A stretch of 64,000 nucleotides of DNA, taken from positions 2,016,001 to 2,080,000 of the forward strand of contig NZ_CP118962.1 in the NCBI RefSeq assembly GCF_029024925.1, in the 5' to 3' direction. A program made the translations under genes and the position numbers. The notes beneath the pieces are model-generated. The model saw only the letters and a program-made list of their open reading frames with translations. It did no database searches and was not told the origin of the DNA. Source of the DNA: Enterococcus faecalis. GTDB lineage: Bacteria > Bacillota > Bacilli > Lactobacillales > Enterococcaceae. This document shows positions 15,963 to 28,027 of this stretch, one piece after another; the stretch's first letter is position 1, and each line of letters starts with the position of its first letter.

Positions 15963-15997
15963 AAGCTAGAACCCTTATATATCAAGGGTTCTAGCTC
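15963..15997 (-). terminator. suf operon terminator and candidate attR
   Basis: A 13-bp stem AGCTAGAACCCTT/AAGGGTTCTAGCT with loop ATATATC is followed on the minus strand by TTTTTTGTTTTG. It ends the suf transcript just past sufB. The loop side (15966-15990) matches 8811-8835, so integration seems to have occurred in the terminator and to have kept it functional. Confidence 0.8.
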
Positions 15998-16008
15998 CTA
16001 TAACAGGT

Positions 16009-17403
16009 TTACCCAACACTGCCTTCCATCTCATAACTAATCAACCGATTCAACTCAACCGCATATTCCATCGGTAATTCTTTCGTAAATGGTTCAACAA
16101 AGCCCATAACAATCATTTCTGTCGCTTCGGCTTCAGATAAGCCGCGACTCATTAAATAATATAATTGTTCTTCAGAAATTTTTGAAACTTTGGCTTCGTG
16201 TTCTAAGGACACTTGGCTGTTATGGATTTCGTTAAACGGAATCGTATCTGATTTTGATTTTTCGTCCATGATAATCGTGTCGCATTCGATGTGGGAAATC
16301 GAGCCTGCGCTGTCTTTTCCAAAAGTCACTTGGCCACGGTAGTTAACTTCGCCGCCGTCTTTAGCAATTGATTTTGAAACAATTGAGCTAGAGGTATTCG
16401 GCGCATTGTGAATCATTTTGGCCCCAGTATCTTGGATTTGGTTAGCACCAGCAAAGGCAATCGATAACATCGTGCCACGGGCGCCTTTGCCATCTAAGTA
16501 AACGCTTGGATATTTCATGGTTGTTTTAGCTCCTAGGTTACCATCAATCCATTCGACAGTGGCACCTTCGTAAGCTTTAGCACGTTTGGTTACTAAGTTG
16601 TAGACGTTATCTGACCAGTTTTGAATAGTGGTATAACGACAATAAGCATCTTTTCTTGTAAAAATTTCTACGATGGCCGCATGCAAGCTGTTACTTGAAT
16701 ACGTTGGTGCCGTACAACCTTCAACATAGTGAACGCTAGCCCCTTCATCGACAATAATCAAGGTCCGTTCAAATTGGCCGGTATTTTCAGCGTTGATTCG
16801 GAAATATGTTTGTAATGGTACATCAACTCGAACGCCTTTTGGTACATAAATAAAGGTTCCACCTGACCAAACAGCTGAGTTTAAAGCGGCCAGTTTATTA
16901 TCTGTTGGTGGCACAAGTTTTGAAAAATACTCTTTGAATAAGTCAGGATATTCTTTTAAAGCAGAGTCAGTATCTGTAAAAATGATGCCTAATTTTTCAA
17001 ATTCTTCTTTCATGTTGTGGTAAACAACTTCTGATTCATATTGAGCCGAAGCCCCAGCTAGATAAGCACGCTCAGCTTCGGGAATCCCAATTTTTTCAAA
17101 GGTTTCTTTGATTTTATCAGGTACATCATCCCAATCGCGTGCGGGTTTGTCACTCGGTTTTTGGTAATATTTAATTTTACTAAAGTCAATATCTGACAGG
17201 TCTGGACCCCATTCTTGCATGGGCATTTTATTGAATTGTTCTAACGATTTTAAACGGAAGTCAAGCATCCATTCTGGTTCGCCTTTCACGCGAGAAATTT
17301 CGCGAACGACGTCTTCTGTTAGGCCGTCTCCGGTACTAAAGACTGGTTCCACATCGTCGTGAAAGCCAAATTTATATTCTTCTAATTCAGGTACTGTACT
17401 CAA
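16009..17403 (-). CDS. sufB: Fe-S cluster assembly scaffold protein SufB
   Basis: 464 aa, full length. SufB forms the SufBC2D scaffold on which Fe-S clusters are built. The family-typical body includes [30 protein letters not shown] and the beta-helix region with [20 protein letters not shown]. The C-terminus [27 protein letters not shown] is also typical. The start is TTG (17401-17403) preceded by a GGGTGA motif, as no ATG gives the conserved N-terminus. It is the last gene of sufCDSUB and directly precedes the operon terminator. Confidence 0.96.
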   Translation of the reverse strand: MSTVPELEEYKFGFHDDVEPVFSTGDGLTEDVVREISRVKGEPEWMLDFRLKSLEQFNKMPMQEWGPDLSDIDFSKIKYYQKPSDKPARDWDDVPDKIKETFEKIGIPEAERAYLAGASAQYESEVVYHNMKEEFEKLGIIFTDTDSALKEYPDLFKEYFSKLVPPTDNKLAALNSAVWSGGTFIYVPKGVRVDVPLQTYFRINAENTGQFERTLIIVDEGASVHYVEGCTAPTYSSNSLHAAIVEIFTRKDAYCRYTTIQNWSDNVYNLVTKRAKAYEGATVEWIDGNLGAKTTMKYPSVYLDGKGARGTMLSIAFAGANQIQDTGAKMIHNAPNTSSSIVSKSIAKDGGEVNYRGQVTFGKDSAGSISHIECDTIIMDEKSKSDTIPFNEIHNSQVSLEHEAKVSKISEEQLYYLMSRGLSEAEATEMIVMGFVEPFTKELPMEYAVELNRLISYEMEGSVG

Positions 17404-17421
17404 TTCGTCGTCACCCTTTCT

Positions 17422-20394
<2,973 letters not shown>

Positions 20395-20408
20395 TTATCT
20401 TGTCCTCC

Positions 20409-21179
20409 TTACGCTTCTTCTTTGTAATCAATACCTAATTCTTGGCTGATACCAGCATAGCCTTCTGTTTCTAAACGTTTTGCCAAATCAGCCCCACCGG
20501 TTTTCACAACGCGGCCTTCCATCATGATATGAACAACATCCGGCGTGATATAGTTCAATAAGCGTTGGTAATGGGTAATAATTAACGCACCAAAGTTCTC
20601 GCCGCGCATTTCATTAACCCCTTTAGAAACTACTTTTAACGCATCGATATCTAAGCCTGAATCAATTTCATCTAAAATGGCAAACGTAGGCTCTAACATC
20701 AATAATTGTAAAATTTCATTTCGTTTTTTCTCGCCGCCAGAAAACCCTTCGTTTAAGTAACGCTCAGCCATTTCTTCAGGCATATTTAATAATTCCATTT
20801 TGCTATCTAATTTTTTTAAGAACTGCATGACTGACATTTTGTTGTCTTCGTCACGTTTTGCATTGATTGCTGCACGCATGAATTCAGCATTGGTAATCCC
20901 TGGAATTTCACTTGGGTATTGCATTGCTAAGAATAAGCCTAGGCGAGCGCGTTCGTCTACTTCTAAATCTAAAACGTTGACGCCGTCAAATAGAATTTCT
21001 CCTTCTGTGACTTCATAGTTAGGATTTCCCATAATTGCTGCTGATAAAGTAGATTTACCAGTTCCATTAGGCCCCATAATTGCATGGATTTCTCCAGTAT
21101 TAATTGTTAAATCGACTCCTTTTAGAATCTTTTTATCTTCAATTGATACGTGTAAATTTTTGATTTCTAACACAGACAT
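20409..21179 (-). CDS. sufC: Fe-S cluster assembly ATPase SufC
   Basis: 256-aa ABC-type soluble ATPase that drives conformational change of SufBD. Walker A GPNGTGKST (about 36), ABC signature FSGGEKKRNEI (about 143), Walker B FAILDEIDSGLD. Start ATG 21179 with GGAGGG gives MSVLEIKNLHVS. It is the first gene of the suf operon, about 47 nt downstream of a well-formed promoter. Confidence 0.96.
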   Translation of the reverse strand: MSVLEIKNLHVSIEDKKILKGVDLTINTGEIHAIMGPNGTGKSTLSAAIMGNPNYEVTEGEILFDGVNVLDLEVDERARLGLFLAMQYPSEIPGITNAEFMRAAINAKRDEDNKMSVMQFLKKLDSKMELLNMPEEMAERYLNEGFSGGEKKRNEILQLLMLEPTFAILDEIDSGLDIDALKVVSKGVNEMRGENFGALIITHYQRLLNYITPDVVHIMMEGRVVKTGGADLAKRLETEGYAGISQELGIDYKEEA

Positions 21180-21225
21180 GTACAATTCCCTCCAACTTGT
21201 TTTAATCGTTTTTCCGTTCTCACTC

Positions 21226-21254
21226 ATTTTAGCCTAATTGAGAATGAATCGCAA
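21226..21254 (-). promoter_or_regulatory. suf operon promoter
   Basis: -35 TTGCGA (21249-21254), 17-bp spacer and -10 TAAAAT (21226-21231), preceding sufC on the minus strand. Confidence 0.6.
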
Positions 21255-21411
21255 ATTACAATTGCTAAAAATAACAACTCTTATCATCAAATTTTAGGAT
21301 TCAATTTGTGAAGGAAAATTTTAAAAGGCTGATATTTCAAAGTTTCTCTATATTTTTAAGTGATCCTCCCTACACAAAGAAAAAAATTCTGGTAGAATAA
21401 AAAAATTTATT

Positions 21412-21430
21412 AAAGAAAGCGTTTTCTTAA
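21412..21430. promoter_or_regulatory. cre-like palindrome in the frr-suf gap
   Basis: AAGAAAGCGTTTTCTT resembles a CcpA site and lies about 160 bp upstream of the suf promoter. No gene is seen in the 369-bp gap 21180-21548. Weak call. Confidence 0.25.
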
Positions 21431-21489
21431 ATAATTACTTTAGAATGACTTTCGCAAAGAGAGCGTTGAGATACGCCTTCCTCATCTAT

Positions 21490-21523
21490 ACAAAAAAATC
21501 CAGAGCATTTGCTTCTCTGGATT
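21490..21523 (-). terminator. Terminator after frr
   Basis: Stem AATCCAGAG/CTCTGGATT (21497-21505, 21515-21523), followed on the minus strand by TTTTTTTG. Confidence 0.85.
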
Positions 21524-21548
21524 CAATAATTTTTATTAGTGATTGGTT

Positions 21549-22106
21549 TTATACTTCTAAAAGTTCTTGTTCTTTTTCAGCAGTAATCGCATCGATATTT
21601 TTGATGCTATCGTCTGTTAATTTTTGAACATCTTTTTCAAATGAACGTAATTCATCTTCAGTGATGTCGCCATTTTTTTGAGCTTTTTTCAACTCATCCA
21701 TTGCATCACGACGAACGTTACGGACAGCAACTTTTGAGTTTTCCGCTTCTTTTTTCACGTCTTTGGCTAATTCTTTCCGACGTTCTTCCGTTAATTGTGG
21801 AATCACTAAACGGATGACATTTCCATCATTGGTTGGACTAATGCCGATATCACTCATTTGAATAGCTTTTTCAATATCAGCGATAGAATTTTTGTCAAAC
21901 GGTGTAATCATTAATACACGTGCTTCTGGGATATTGATACTTGCTAATTGGTTAACTGGTGTTGGTGCACCATAATATTCTACTTGAATACGGTCTAATA
22001 GACTTGCGTTCGCACGACCAGCACGAATTTGACCTAATTCACGGCGTAAGCTTTCTTCCGCTTTTGTCATTTTTTCTTTGGCTGTTGCTAAAACTTCTTT
22101 AGACAT
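21549..22106 (-). CDS. frr: Ribosome recycling factor
   Basis: 185 aa, normal length. Splits post-termination ribosomes together with EF-G. The N-terminal [32 protein letters not shown] and central [23 protein letters not shown] are the RRF signatures. It follows pyrH by 3 nt, the standard pyrH-frr order. Confidence 0.97.
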   Translation of the reverse strand: MSKEVLATAKEKMTKAEESLRRELGQIRAGRANASLLDRIQVEYYGAPTPVNQLASINIPEARVLMITPFDKNSIADIEKAIQMSDIGISPTNDGNVIRLVIPQLTEERRKELAKDVKKEAENSKVAVRNVRRDAMDELKKAQKNGDITEDELRSFEKDVQKLTDDSIKNIDAITAEKEQELLEV

Positions 22107-22109
22107 TCT

Positions 22110-22853
<744 letters not shown>

Positions 22854-22945
22854 CTAAAAATCATTCAATTCCTCATTTAGATGACTTTTCACCAAAATGA
22901 TTTTTTAGACCAAGCAGTGCGATCCACTGGTTTTGCCTAAAAAAA

Positions 22946-22974
22946 GGGAGCGCATATCAAAGTTATGCGTTCCC
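22946..22974 (-). terminator. Terminator after tsf
   Basis: Stem GGGAGCGCATA/TATGCGTTCCC (one G-T pair) with a 7-nt loop, then TTTTTTT on the minus strand. Separates rpsB-tsf from pyrH-frr. Confidence 0.85.
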
Positions 22975-23092
22975 AAATGGCTGAAAGACTGCCTTGAATC
23001 AAGCAGTAATCAATTTATGCAGCTTCCTTTGGGGATCGCTGTCTGTTTAGATACTTATGATTCACGGCTTTTCAACCGAGCGTTTGATGCTC

Positions 23093-23974
23093 TTAGTTTT
23101 TCATTTGGCTCATTACTTCATCCGCAAAGTTATCTTCACGTTTTTCGATACCTTCGCCAACTTCAAAACGTACGAATGATTTCACTTCGCCGCCTTTAGA
23201 AGCAACAAATTTTTCGACAGTCATATCTGGATCTTTAACAAATGGTTGGTCAACCAAAGCGATTTCTGCTTTGAATTTTTGTAGACGACCAACAACCATT
23301 TTTTCAACGATATTTGCTGGTTTACCTTCGTTTAATGCTTGTTCAGTTAACACAGCTTTTTCGTGTTCTAATTCTTCTTGAGGAATTTGAGATTCATTGA
23401 CATAGCGAGGGTTGATTGCCGCGATGTGCATAGCAACATCTTTCGCTACTTCTTCGTCAGTTGTGCCATCGATAACTGTTAATACAGCAATACGGCCACC
23501 CATGTGTAAGTAAGCGCCAAATGCAGCATTGTCAGCTTTTTCGACAACTTCAAAACGACGGAAGCTGATTTTTTCACCGATAACAGTTGTTGCTTCGATT
23601 AAATCAGATTCGATTGTGCCTTTTTCAGTTTTAATAGCCATTGCTTCTTCCATCGTAGCTGGTTTGTTTTCAGCAACTTTAGTCGCAATATCTTTAACTA
23701 AATCTTGGAACATTTCGTTTTTAGAAACGAAGTCAGTTTCTGAGTTTACTTCAACGATTGCTGCAACGTTACCTACAGTTGCTACGTTTGCTAAACCTTC
23801 AGCCGCAATGCGGTCATTTTTCTTCGCTGCTTTAGCCATACCATTTTCACGTAAAAAGTCTACGGCTTTTTCCATGTCGCCTTCTACTTTTACTAATGCT
23901 TTTTTAGCGTCCATCATTCCAACGCCAGTCATATCGCGTAATTCTTTTACCATTTTAGCTGTAACGTCTGCCAT
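23093..23974 (-). CDS. tsf: Elongation factor Ts
   Basis: 293 aa. Nucleotide exchange factor of EF-Tu. N-terminal UBA-like domain [38 protein letters not shown], then the [10 protein letters not shown] core motif and two [21 protein letters not shown] dimerisation repeats. Standard length. Downstream of rpsB with an intergenic hairpin in between. Confidence 0.97.
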   Translation of the reverse strand: MADVTAKMVKELRDMTGVGMMDAKKALVKVEGDMEKAVDFLRENGMAKAAKKNDRIAAEGLANVATVGNVAAIVEVNSETDFVSKNEMFQDLVKDIATKVAENKPATMEEAMAIKTEKGTIESDLIEATTVIGEKISFRRFEVVEKADNAAFGAYLHMGGRIAVLTVIDGTTDEEVAKDVAMHIAAINPRYVNESQIPQEELEHEKAVLTEQALNEGKPANIVEKMVVGRLQKFKAEIALVDQPFVKDPDMTVEKFVASKGGEVKSFVRFEVGEGIEKREDNFADEVMSQMKN

Positions 23975-24009
23975 TATTTGTGTCCTCCTCGGATATTATC
24001 AATTCTTTT

Positions 24010-24067
24010 TAAAAAAGCTATCTCAAAGGAGAATCAGGCTTTTTGTCGCCTAGCCTTTGAGACAGCT
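24010..24067 (-). terminator. Attenuator-like hairpin between rpsB and tsf
   Basis: Stem AGCTaTCTCAAAGG/CCTTTGAGAcAGCT (24016-24029, 24054-24067, one mismatch), followed on the minus strand by TTTTTTAAAAAG. Probably partial termination that sets the S2 to EF-Ts ratio. Confidence 0.6.
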
Positions 24068-24079
24068 CCGTAATCATTA

Positions 24080-24865
24080 TTATTCAGCTGATTCGTTGTT
24101 TCCTTCAACAACATCAACGATTTCTTCGATTGAAGTTGCTTCTGGTGTTTCTTCAACGAATAACTCTTCAGTTGCTTGGTCTTCCCCTTGGTTACCTTCG
24201 ATGAAAGCATCAGCCATTTTAGCAGTGATTAATTTCACGGCGCGGATTGCATCATCATTTGAAGGGATTACAACATCGATCTCATCAGGATCACAGTTTG
24301 TATCAACCATTGCAACGATTGGAATGTTTAATTTGTGTGCTTCTTGAACAGCAATGCGTTCTTTACGTGGGTCAACGATGTACATTACATCTGGAATTCT
24401 CGGCATATCAGCGATACCACCTAAGAATTTTTCTAAACGTTCACGTTCTTTGTTTAAGCCAGCAACTTCTTTCTTAGGTAAAACTTCGAAAGTGCCGTCT
24501 TCTTCCATTGCATTGATTTTTTTCAAGCGAGCAATACGTTTTTGGATTGTATCCCAGTTAGTTAACGTACCACCTAACCAACGATGGTTTACATAGTATT
24601 GACCAGCGCGGATTGCTTCATCTTTGATTGCTTCTTGTGCTTGTTTTTTAGTTCCTACGAATAAAGCAACGCCGCCTTCTTCTGCAACGTTTTTCATGTA
24701 ATCGTAAGCTGCATCTACTAATTTCACTGTTTTTTGTAAGTCAATGATGTAGATACCGTTTCTTTCTGTGAAGATATATTTCTTCATTTTTGGGTTCCAG
24801 CGACGAGTTTGGTGACCAAAGTGTACGCCGGCTTCTAGTAATTGTTTCATAGAAATTACTGCCAT
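24080..24865 (-). CDS. rpsB: 30S ribosomal protein S2
   Basis: 261 aa with an acidic C-terminal tail. Signatures [27 protein letters not shown] and [27 protein letters not shown]. First gene of the rpsB-tsf operon, behind a strong promoter and a leader of about 120 nt. Confidence 0.97.
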   Translation of the reverse strand: MAVISMKQLLEAGVHFGHQTRRWNPKMKKYIFTERNGIYIIDLQKTVKLVDAAYDYMKNVAEEGGVALFVGTKKQAQEAIKDEAIRAGQYYVNHRWLGGTLTNWDTIQKRIARLKKINAMEEDGTFEVLPKKEVAGLNKERERLEKFLGGIADMPRIPDVMYIVDPRKERIAVQEAHKLNIPIVAMVDTNCDPDEIDVVIPSNDDAIRAVKLITAKMADAFIEGNQGEDQATEELFVEETPEATSIEEIVDVVEGNNESAE

Positions 24866-24990
24866 GTTGTGTTTCCTCCAGTTTGGTTTTTATTTTCCTC
24901 TTCTTTTCGTCAACTCCTTGAAGAACTACCGTAGTAGCACCACTTCGCAGATGGAAAAGAATGTGGATTTCGTGTGTGAAAATCACACCT
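24866..24990 (-). promoter_or_regulatory. rpsB 5' leader
   Basis: About 125 nt of untranslated leader between the promoter and rpsB, with GC-rich segments able to pair (GGTGTGATTTTCACACA near the start; CTACTACGGTAG later). Ribosomal-protein leaders commonly carry autoregulatory structure; here this is inference. Confidence 0.4.
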
Positions 24991-24995
24991 TTAAC

Positions 24996-25024
24996 AGTAT
25001 AAGATATTTTCAGAAAAATAGCAA
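24996..25024 (-). promoter_or_regulatory. rpsB-tsf promoter
   Basis: -35 TTGCTA (25019-25024), 17-bp spacer and -10 TATACT (24996-25001) on the minus strand. Confidence 0.75.
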
Positions 25025-25048
25025 GCCTTAAAACTAGAAATGTCGCTC

Positions 25049-25486
25049 CTACTGCGCTTGCCAAACAAGATGACATTCTTCGTTTCCCGTTTCATCGATG
25101 GTTCGCTTTTGTTGGACAAAGCCTTGTTTTTGATAAAAGGCATAAGCTGCTTGATTTTCCCTGTAAACAGCCAAAGATAAGACATCCTGTTCTTCTTTTG
25201 CTACTTGCAGTAATTTCTGACCGATGCCCTTCCCTTGAAACGCTTTTTTTATAAAAATTCCTGCGATATAGTTATCCATTAATCCTAAAAACCCAATTAT
25301 CTGATCCTCTTCTTCTGCTAAGATCAGTGTTGCTTTTGGTAACGCAGCGCGGACAAATGCTTTATTTTCTTGCCAATAAGTTGGCGCGACAAATGGATGA
25401 GCTTCTAGATTCGTTTGCAGCCAAATAGCCATAATGGTTTCTAATTCTTTTTCTGTTAACTGGGTTGTCTTTTTGATAGTCATCAT
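25049..25486 (-). CDS. GNAT-family N-acetyltransferase
   Basis: About 145 aa. Acetyl-CoA pyrophosphate-loop region KKAFQGKGIGQKLLQVAKEE (about 85-105) and C-terminal NQAAYAFYQKQGFVQQKRTIDE, as in YncA-like acetyltransferases. Substrate unknown. Start ATG 25486 (or 25483); the next upstream gene ends at 25506, so the two are probably cotranscribed. It does not sit with any biosynthetic partner that hints at the acceptor. Confidence 0.85.
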   Translation of the reverse strand: MMTIKKTTQLTEKELETIMAIWLQTNLEAHPFVAPTYWQENKAFVRAALPKATLILAEEEDQIIGFLGLMDNYIAGIFIKKAFQGKGIGQKLLQVAKEEQDVLSLAVYRENQAAYAFYQKQGFVQQKRTIDETGNEECHLVWQAQ

Positions 25487-25505
25487 TTTTTGACACTCAT
25501 TTCTG

Positions 25506-26282
25506 TTATTGATTATTTTCAAAATAAAACATTAACACGCCCGCTGCGATAGCGACATTCAATGATTCTGCTTGACCTTTCATTGGAATATAAAGATTTT
25601 TCGTGGTTTCTGCTAACAATTCTGGCGAAACCCCGCTACCTTCATTGCCTAAAATCAACGCATAATTTTCCACTGCCTCTTGTTCATAATAAGCAATCGC
25701 AGCTTCATTTAGTTCTGTACCGAAAACTGGTAGACCTTGCTTCTTGAATGCCTGAACCACTTCGGTCAATTCTCGTTGGAGAACCGGCAAATGATAGTGA
25801 CTTCCCTGCATTGAGCGCAACACTTTTGTATTGTAAATATCTGCTGTGCCCTTACCTAAAATCACACCTGCTAAACCTGCTGCATCAGCTGTGCGAATCA
25901 TCGTACCAACATTACCAGGGTCTTGGATATTATCTAAAAGTAACCAACCACCTTTAAAAGAAAGCGACTGCTCTTGTTGCGTTTCCAAGGTGACAATTGC
26001 CAAAATTCCTTGTGAAGTTGGCAGCTCCGACAAGCTATTTAAAACCTCATCACTAACAAAAATTAATTTTTCTGTTTCTTGTTCAGCTAACCAAGTTCCC
26101 CATTCTTGTTGACCTCTTTGGTTAAACAAAATCCACTGAACATCGGCGTTGGCCTTCACAGCTTCTTCAACTAAATGAAATCCTTCTATTATATATTGGT
26201 TCAGTTCTTCTCGGTACTTCTTTTTGTGTAATTTTTTCCATTCTTTTAATTGGTTATTTTTCGTTGATGTAATTTCTTTCAT
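25506..26282 (-). CDS. TrmH/SpoU-family RNA 2'-O-methyltransferase
   Basis: 258 aa. N-terminal substrate-binding domain (KEWKKLHKKKYREELNQYIIEG) and C-terminal SPOUT domain with the three knot motifs: NIQDPGNVGTMIRTADAAG, ALILGNEGSGVSPELL and IPMKGQAESLNVAIAAGV. Similar to B. subtilis YsgA, which acts on rRNA. The exact target nucleotide is not readable. It is divergent from the acylphosphatase gene. Confidence 0.9.
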   Translation of the reverse strand: MKEITSTKNNQLKEWKKLHKKKYREELNQYIIEGFHLVEEAVKANADVQWILFNQRGQQEWGTWLAEQETEKLIFVSDEVLNSLSELPTSQGILAIVTLETQQEQSLSFKGGWLLLDNIQDPGNVGTMIRTADAAGLAGVILGKGTADIYNTKVLRSMQGSHYHLPVLQRELTEVVQAFKKQGLPVFGTELNEAAIAYYEQEAVENYALILGNEGSGVSPELLAETTKNLYIPMKGQAESLNVAIAAGVLMFYFENNQ

Positions 26283-26388
26283 AAGTCACCTCGCCTTTGT
26301 ATTATAGCATGCTTCTAGCTTGCTTGGATACTTGCTAGAACCAAGAAAAATCGCTATCATAAAGAAAAAAGCAAAGGAAGTGTCTCTC

Positions 26389-26664
26389 ATGGAAAAACTA
26401 AGAATGAATGTACAAGGGCGTGTCCAAGGTGTTGGCTTCCGCTACATGACCAAAATGGTGGCAGATCAATTAGGTGTCACTGGTTCAGTGAGAAACGAAG
26501 ACGACGGGTCCGTTTCAATCACAGCAATTGCACCTGAAGACATAATGGAAACATTTATCAAAAAAATCAAAGATTCCCCCAGTCCAGCGGGACGTGTAAC
26601 GTATGTTGATATTCAAGAAGACCCTTTGTTAGAAGAAACGGAACAATTTAAAGTAATCCAATAA
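26389..26664 (+). CDS. acyP: Acylphosphatase
   Basis: 91 aa, the usual size. Hydrolyses acyl phosphates. The catalytic Arg is in GRVQGVGFR and the catalytic Asn in GSVRNEDDGSV. Start ATG 26389 with AAGGAAG upstream; a longer in-frame reading has no similarity. Divergent from the RNA methyltransferase, a common arrangement in Firmicutes. Confidence 0.93.
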   Translation: MEKLRMNVQGRVQGVGFRYMTKMVADQLGVTGSVRNEDDGSVSITAIAPEDIMETFIKKIKDSPSPAGRVTYVDIQEDPLLEETEQFKVIQ

Positions 26665-26763
26665 ACTTACTTTCTAACGATTGATTTCTTTGGGAAGAAG
26701 CCTTGAACAGCAAGTAGTTCCTGCTTTTTATTGATTTTTGTAAGAGCTTCTTTTCGATTTTGA

Positions 26764-26792
26764 TTGAAAAAGAGCGCTGTTTCAAGTATAGT
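26764..26792 (+). promoter_or_regulatory. Promoter of yidC-like gene
   Basis: -35 TTGAAA (26764-26769), 17-bp spacer and -10 TATAGT (26787-26792), 38 nt before the ATG. Confidence 0.65.
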
Positions 26793-26830
26793 TAACCATG
26801 TAAAAATTTTTTAGAAAAGGACCGAATTAC

Positions 26831-27763
26831 ATGCGTAAATTAAACCGATGGCTTTACGGCTCTGGCTTACTATTTTTAGTAATGTTTTTATCAGGCTGTG
26901 TGAAAACAGGAGCAGATGGACAACCAACTGGTGAAGGTTTTGTCTATAACTTCCTTGTTTTACCGATGAGTAATGCAATTACTTATCTTGTCGATAACTT
27001 TAATTGGAACTATGGTTGGGCGATTATTTTTATCACCATTATTGTACGGATCATTATTTTACCGTTAGGCTTACATCAATCGAAAAAAAGCTTTATCCAA
27101 ACGGAAAAAATGCAAGCAATCAAACCTCAAGTGGATGTTGCACAAGCAAAAATGAAACAAGCAAGTACGCGTGAAGAACAAATGGCCGCACAAGCAGAAC
27201 TACAAAGGATTTATAAAGAAAACAATGTGAGTATGGTTGGCGGAATTGGTTGTTTGCCTTTATTAATTCAAATGCCTATTTTCTCTTCTCTGTTCTTTGC
27301 TGCTCGTTATACAAAAGGTATTGCCACGGCAAGCTTCTTAGGAATGAATTTAGGGCAACCAAATATGATTTTAGTGGCATTAGCTGGTTTAGCCTATTTA
27401 GCTCAAGGTTATATTTCAATGATTGGTATTCCTGAAGAACAAAAGAAAACAATGAAATCAATGCTGATTGTTTCACCATTAATGATTGTTTTCATGTCCT
27501 TTAGCTCACCTGCAGGCGTAGCGCTTTACTGGGTAGTTGGTGGTATTTTCACATGTATTCAATCTGCCATCACAAATATCCTCTTACGTCCAAGAATTAA
27601 AAAACAAGTACAAGAAGAATTGAAAAATAACCCACCAAAACAAGTGGTTACTCCTATTAAGGATGTGACACCAAAAGAAACAAACAAAGTAACGCAAAAA
27701 ACGAACCAACCAAAAGCAAACGGCAATAACGGTCGCAATGCTGGAAAACAAAAACGTAAATAA
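26831..27763 (+). CDS. yidC: Membrane protein insertase YidC/OxaA-type lipoprotein
   Basis: 310 aa. Lipoprotein signal with lipobox LSGC (Cys about 23), five hydrophobic segments and the hydrophilic-groove arginine region IIFITIIVRIIILPLGLHQSKKS. The basic C-terminal tail (KQVQEELKNNPP...KQKRK) can contact ribosomes. It inserts membrane proteins with or without SecYEG. Firmicutes carry two such genes; which paralogue this is cannot be settled. It is a single gene between its promoter and a terminator. Confidence 0.93.
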   Translation: MRKLNRWLYGSGLLFLVMFLSGCVKTGADGQPTGEGFVYNFLVLPMSNAITYLVDNFNWNYGWAIIFITIIVRIIILPLGLHQSKKSFIQTEKMQAIKPQVDVAQAKMKQASTREEQMAAQAELQRIYKENNVSMVGGIGCLPLLIQMPIFSSLFFAARYTKGIATASFLGMNLGQPNMILVALAGLAYLAQGYISMIGIPEEQKKTMKSMLIVSPLMIVFMSFSSPAGVALYWVVGGIFTCIQSAITNILLRPRIKKQVQEELKNNPPKQVVTPIKDVTPKETNKVTQKTNQPKANGNNGRNAGKQKRK

Positions 27764-27798
27764 AAAAAGGATCGCCTCTAAACGGCGATCCTTTTTTT
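27762..27798. terminator. Bidirectional terminator
   Basis: GGATCGCC/GGCGATCC stem (27769-27776, 27784-27791) with A7 before and T7 after, between the convergent yidC-like and HhH genes. Confidence 0.9.
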
Positions 27799-27988
27799 AC
27801 TTCAATTCTTTCCCAGTCATCTCTTCAATAGTTCGAATAGACTTTGGACCAAAGCCATGCAACGAAAGTAACGCTTTTCGGCCTCGTGCGTAGAGTTCAT
27901 CCACACTGTCGATTTTTTCATTCGTTAGTGCACGAACAGCTGGCTTTGATAATTGTGTTAAAATTTGTTCAAACGTTGTTTCAGACAT
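27797..27988 (-). CDS. Small helix-hairpin-helix (RpoA-CTD-like) protein
   Basis: 63 aa. The whole protein is a helix-hairpin-helix fold resembling the RNA polymerase alpha C-terminal domain (LSKPAVRALTNEKIDSVDELYARGRKALLSLHGFGPKSIRTIEEM). Start ATG 27988 with AAGGAGG. Probable nucleic-acid binding; partner unknown. Downstream of glyS, convergent with the yidC-like gene. Confidence 0.85.
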   Translation of the reverse strand: MSETTFEQILTQLSKPAVRALTNEKIDSVDELYARGRKALLSLHGFGPKSIRTIEEMTGKELK

Positions 27989-28027
27989 GCTGTCGGTTCC
28001 TCCTTAGCGGTCGAAAAACAGCGCTTT

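Noticed and set aside
22933..23199. 88-codon plus-strand frame between pyrH and tsf
   Set aside because: It overlaps the tsf terminator and the tsf 3' end on the other strand; no family resemblance.
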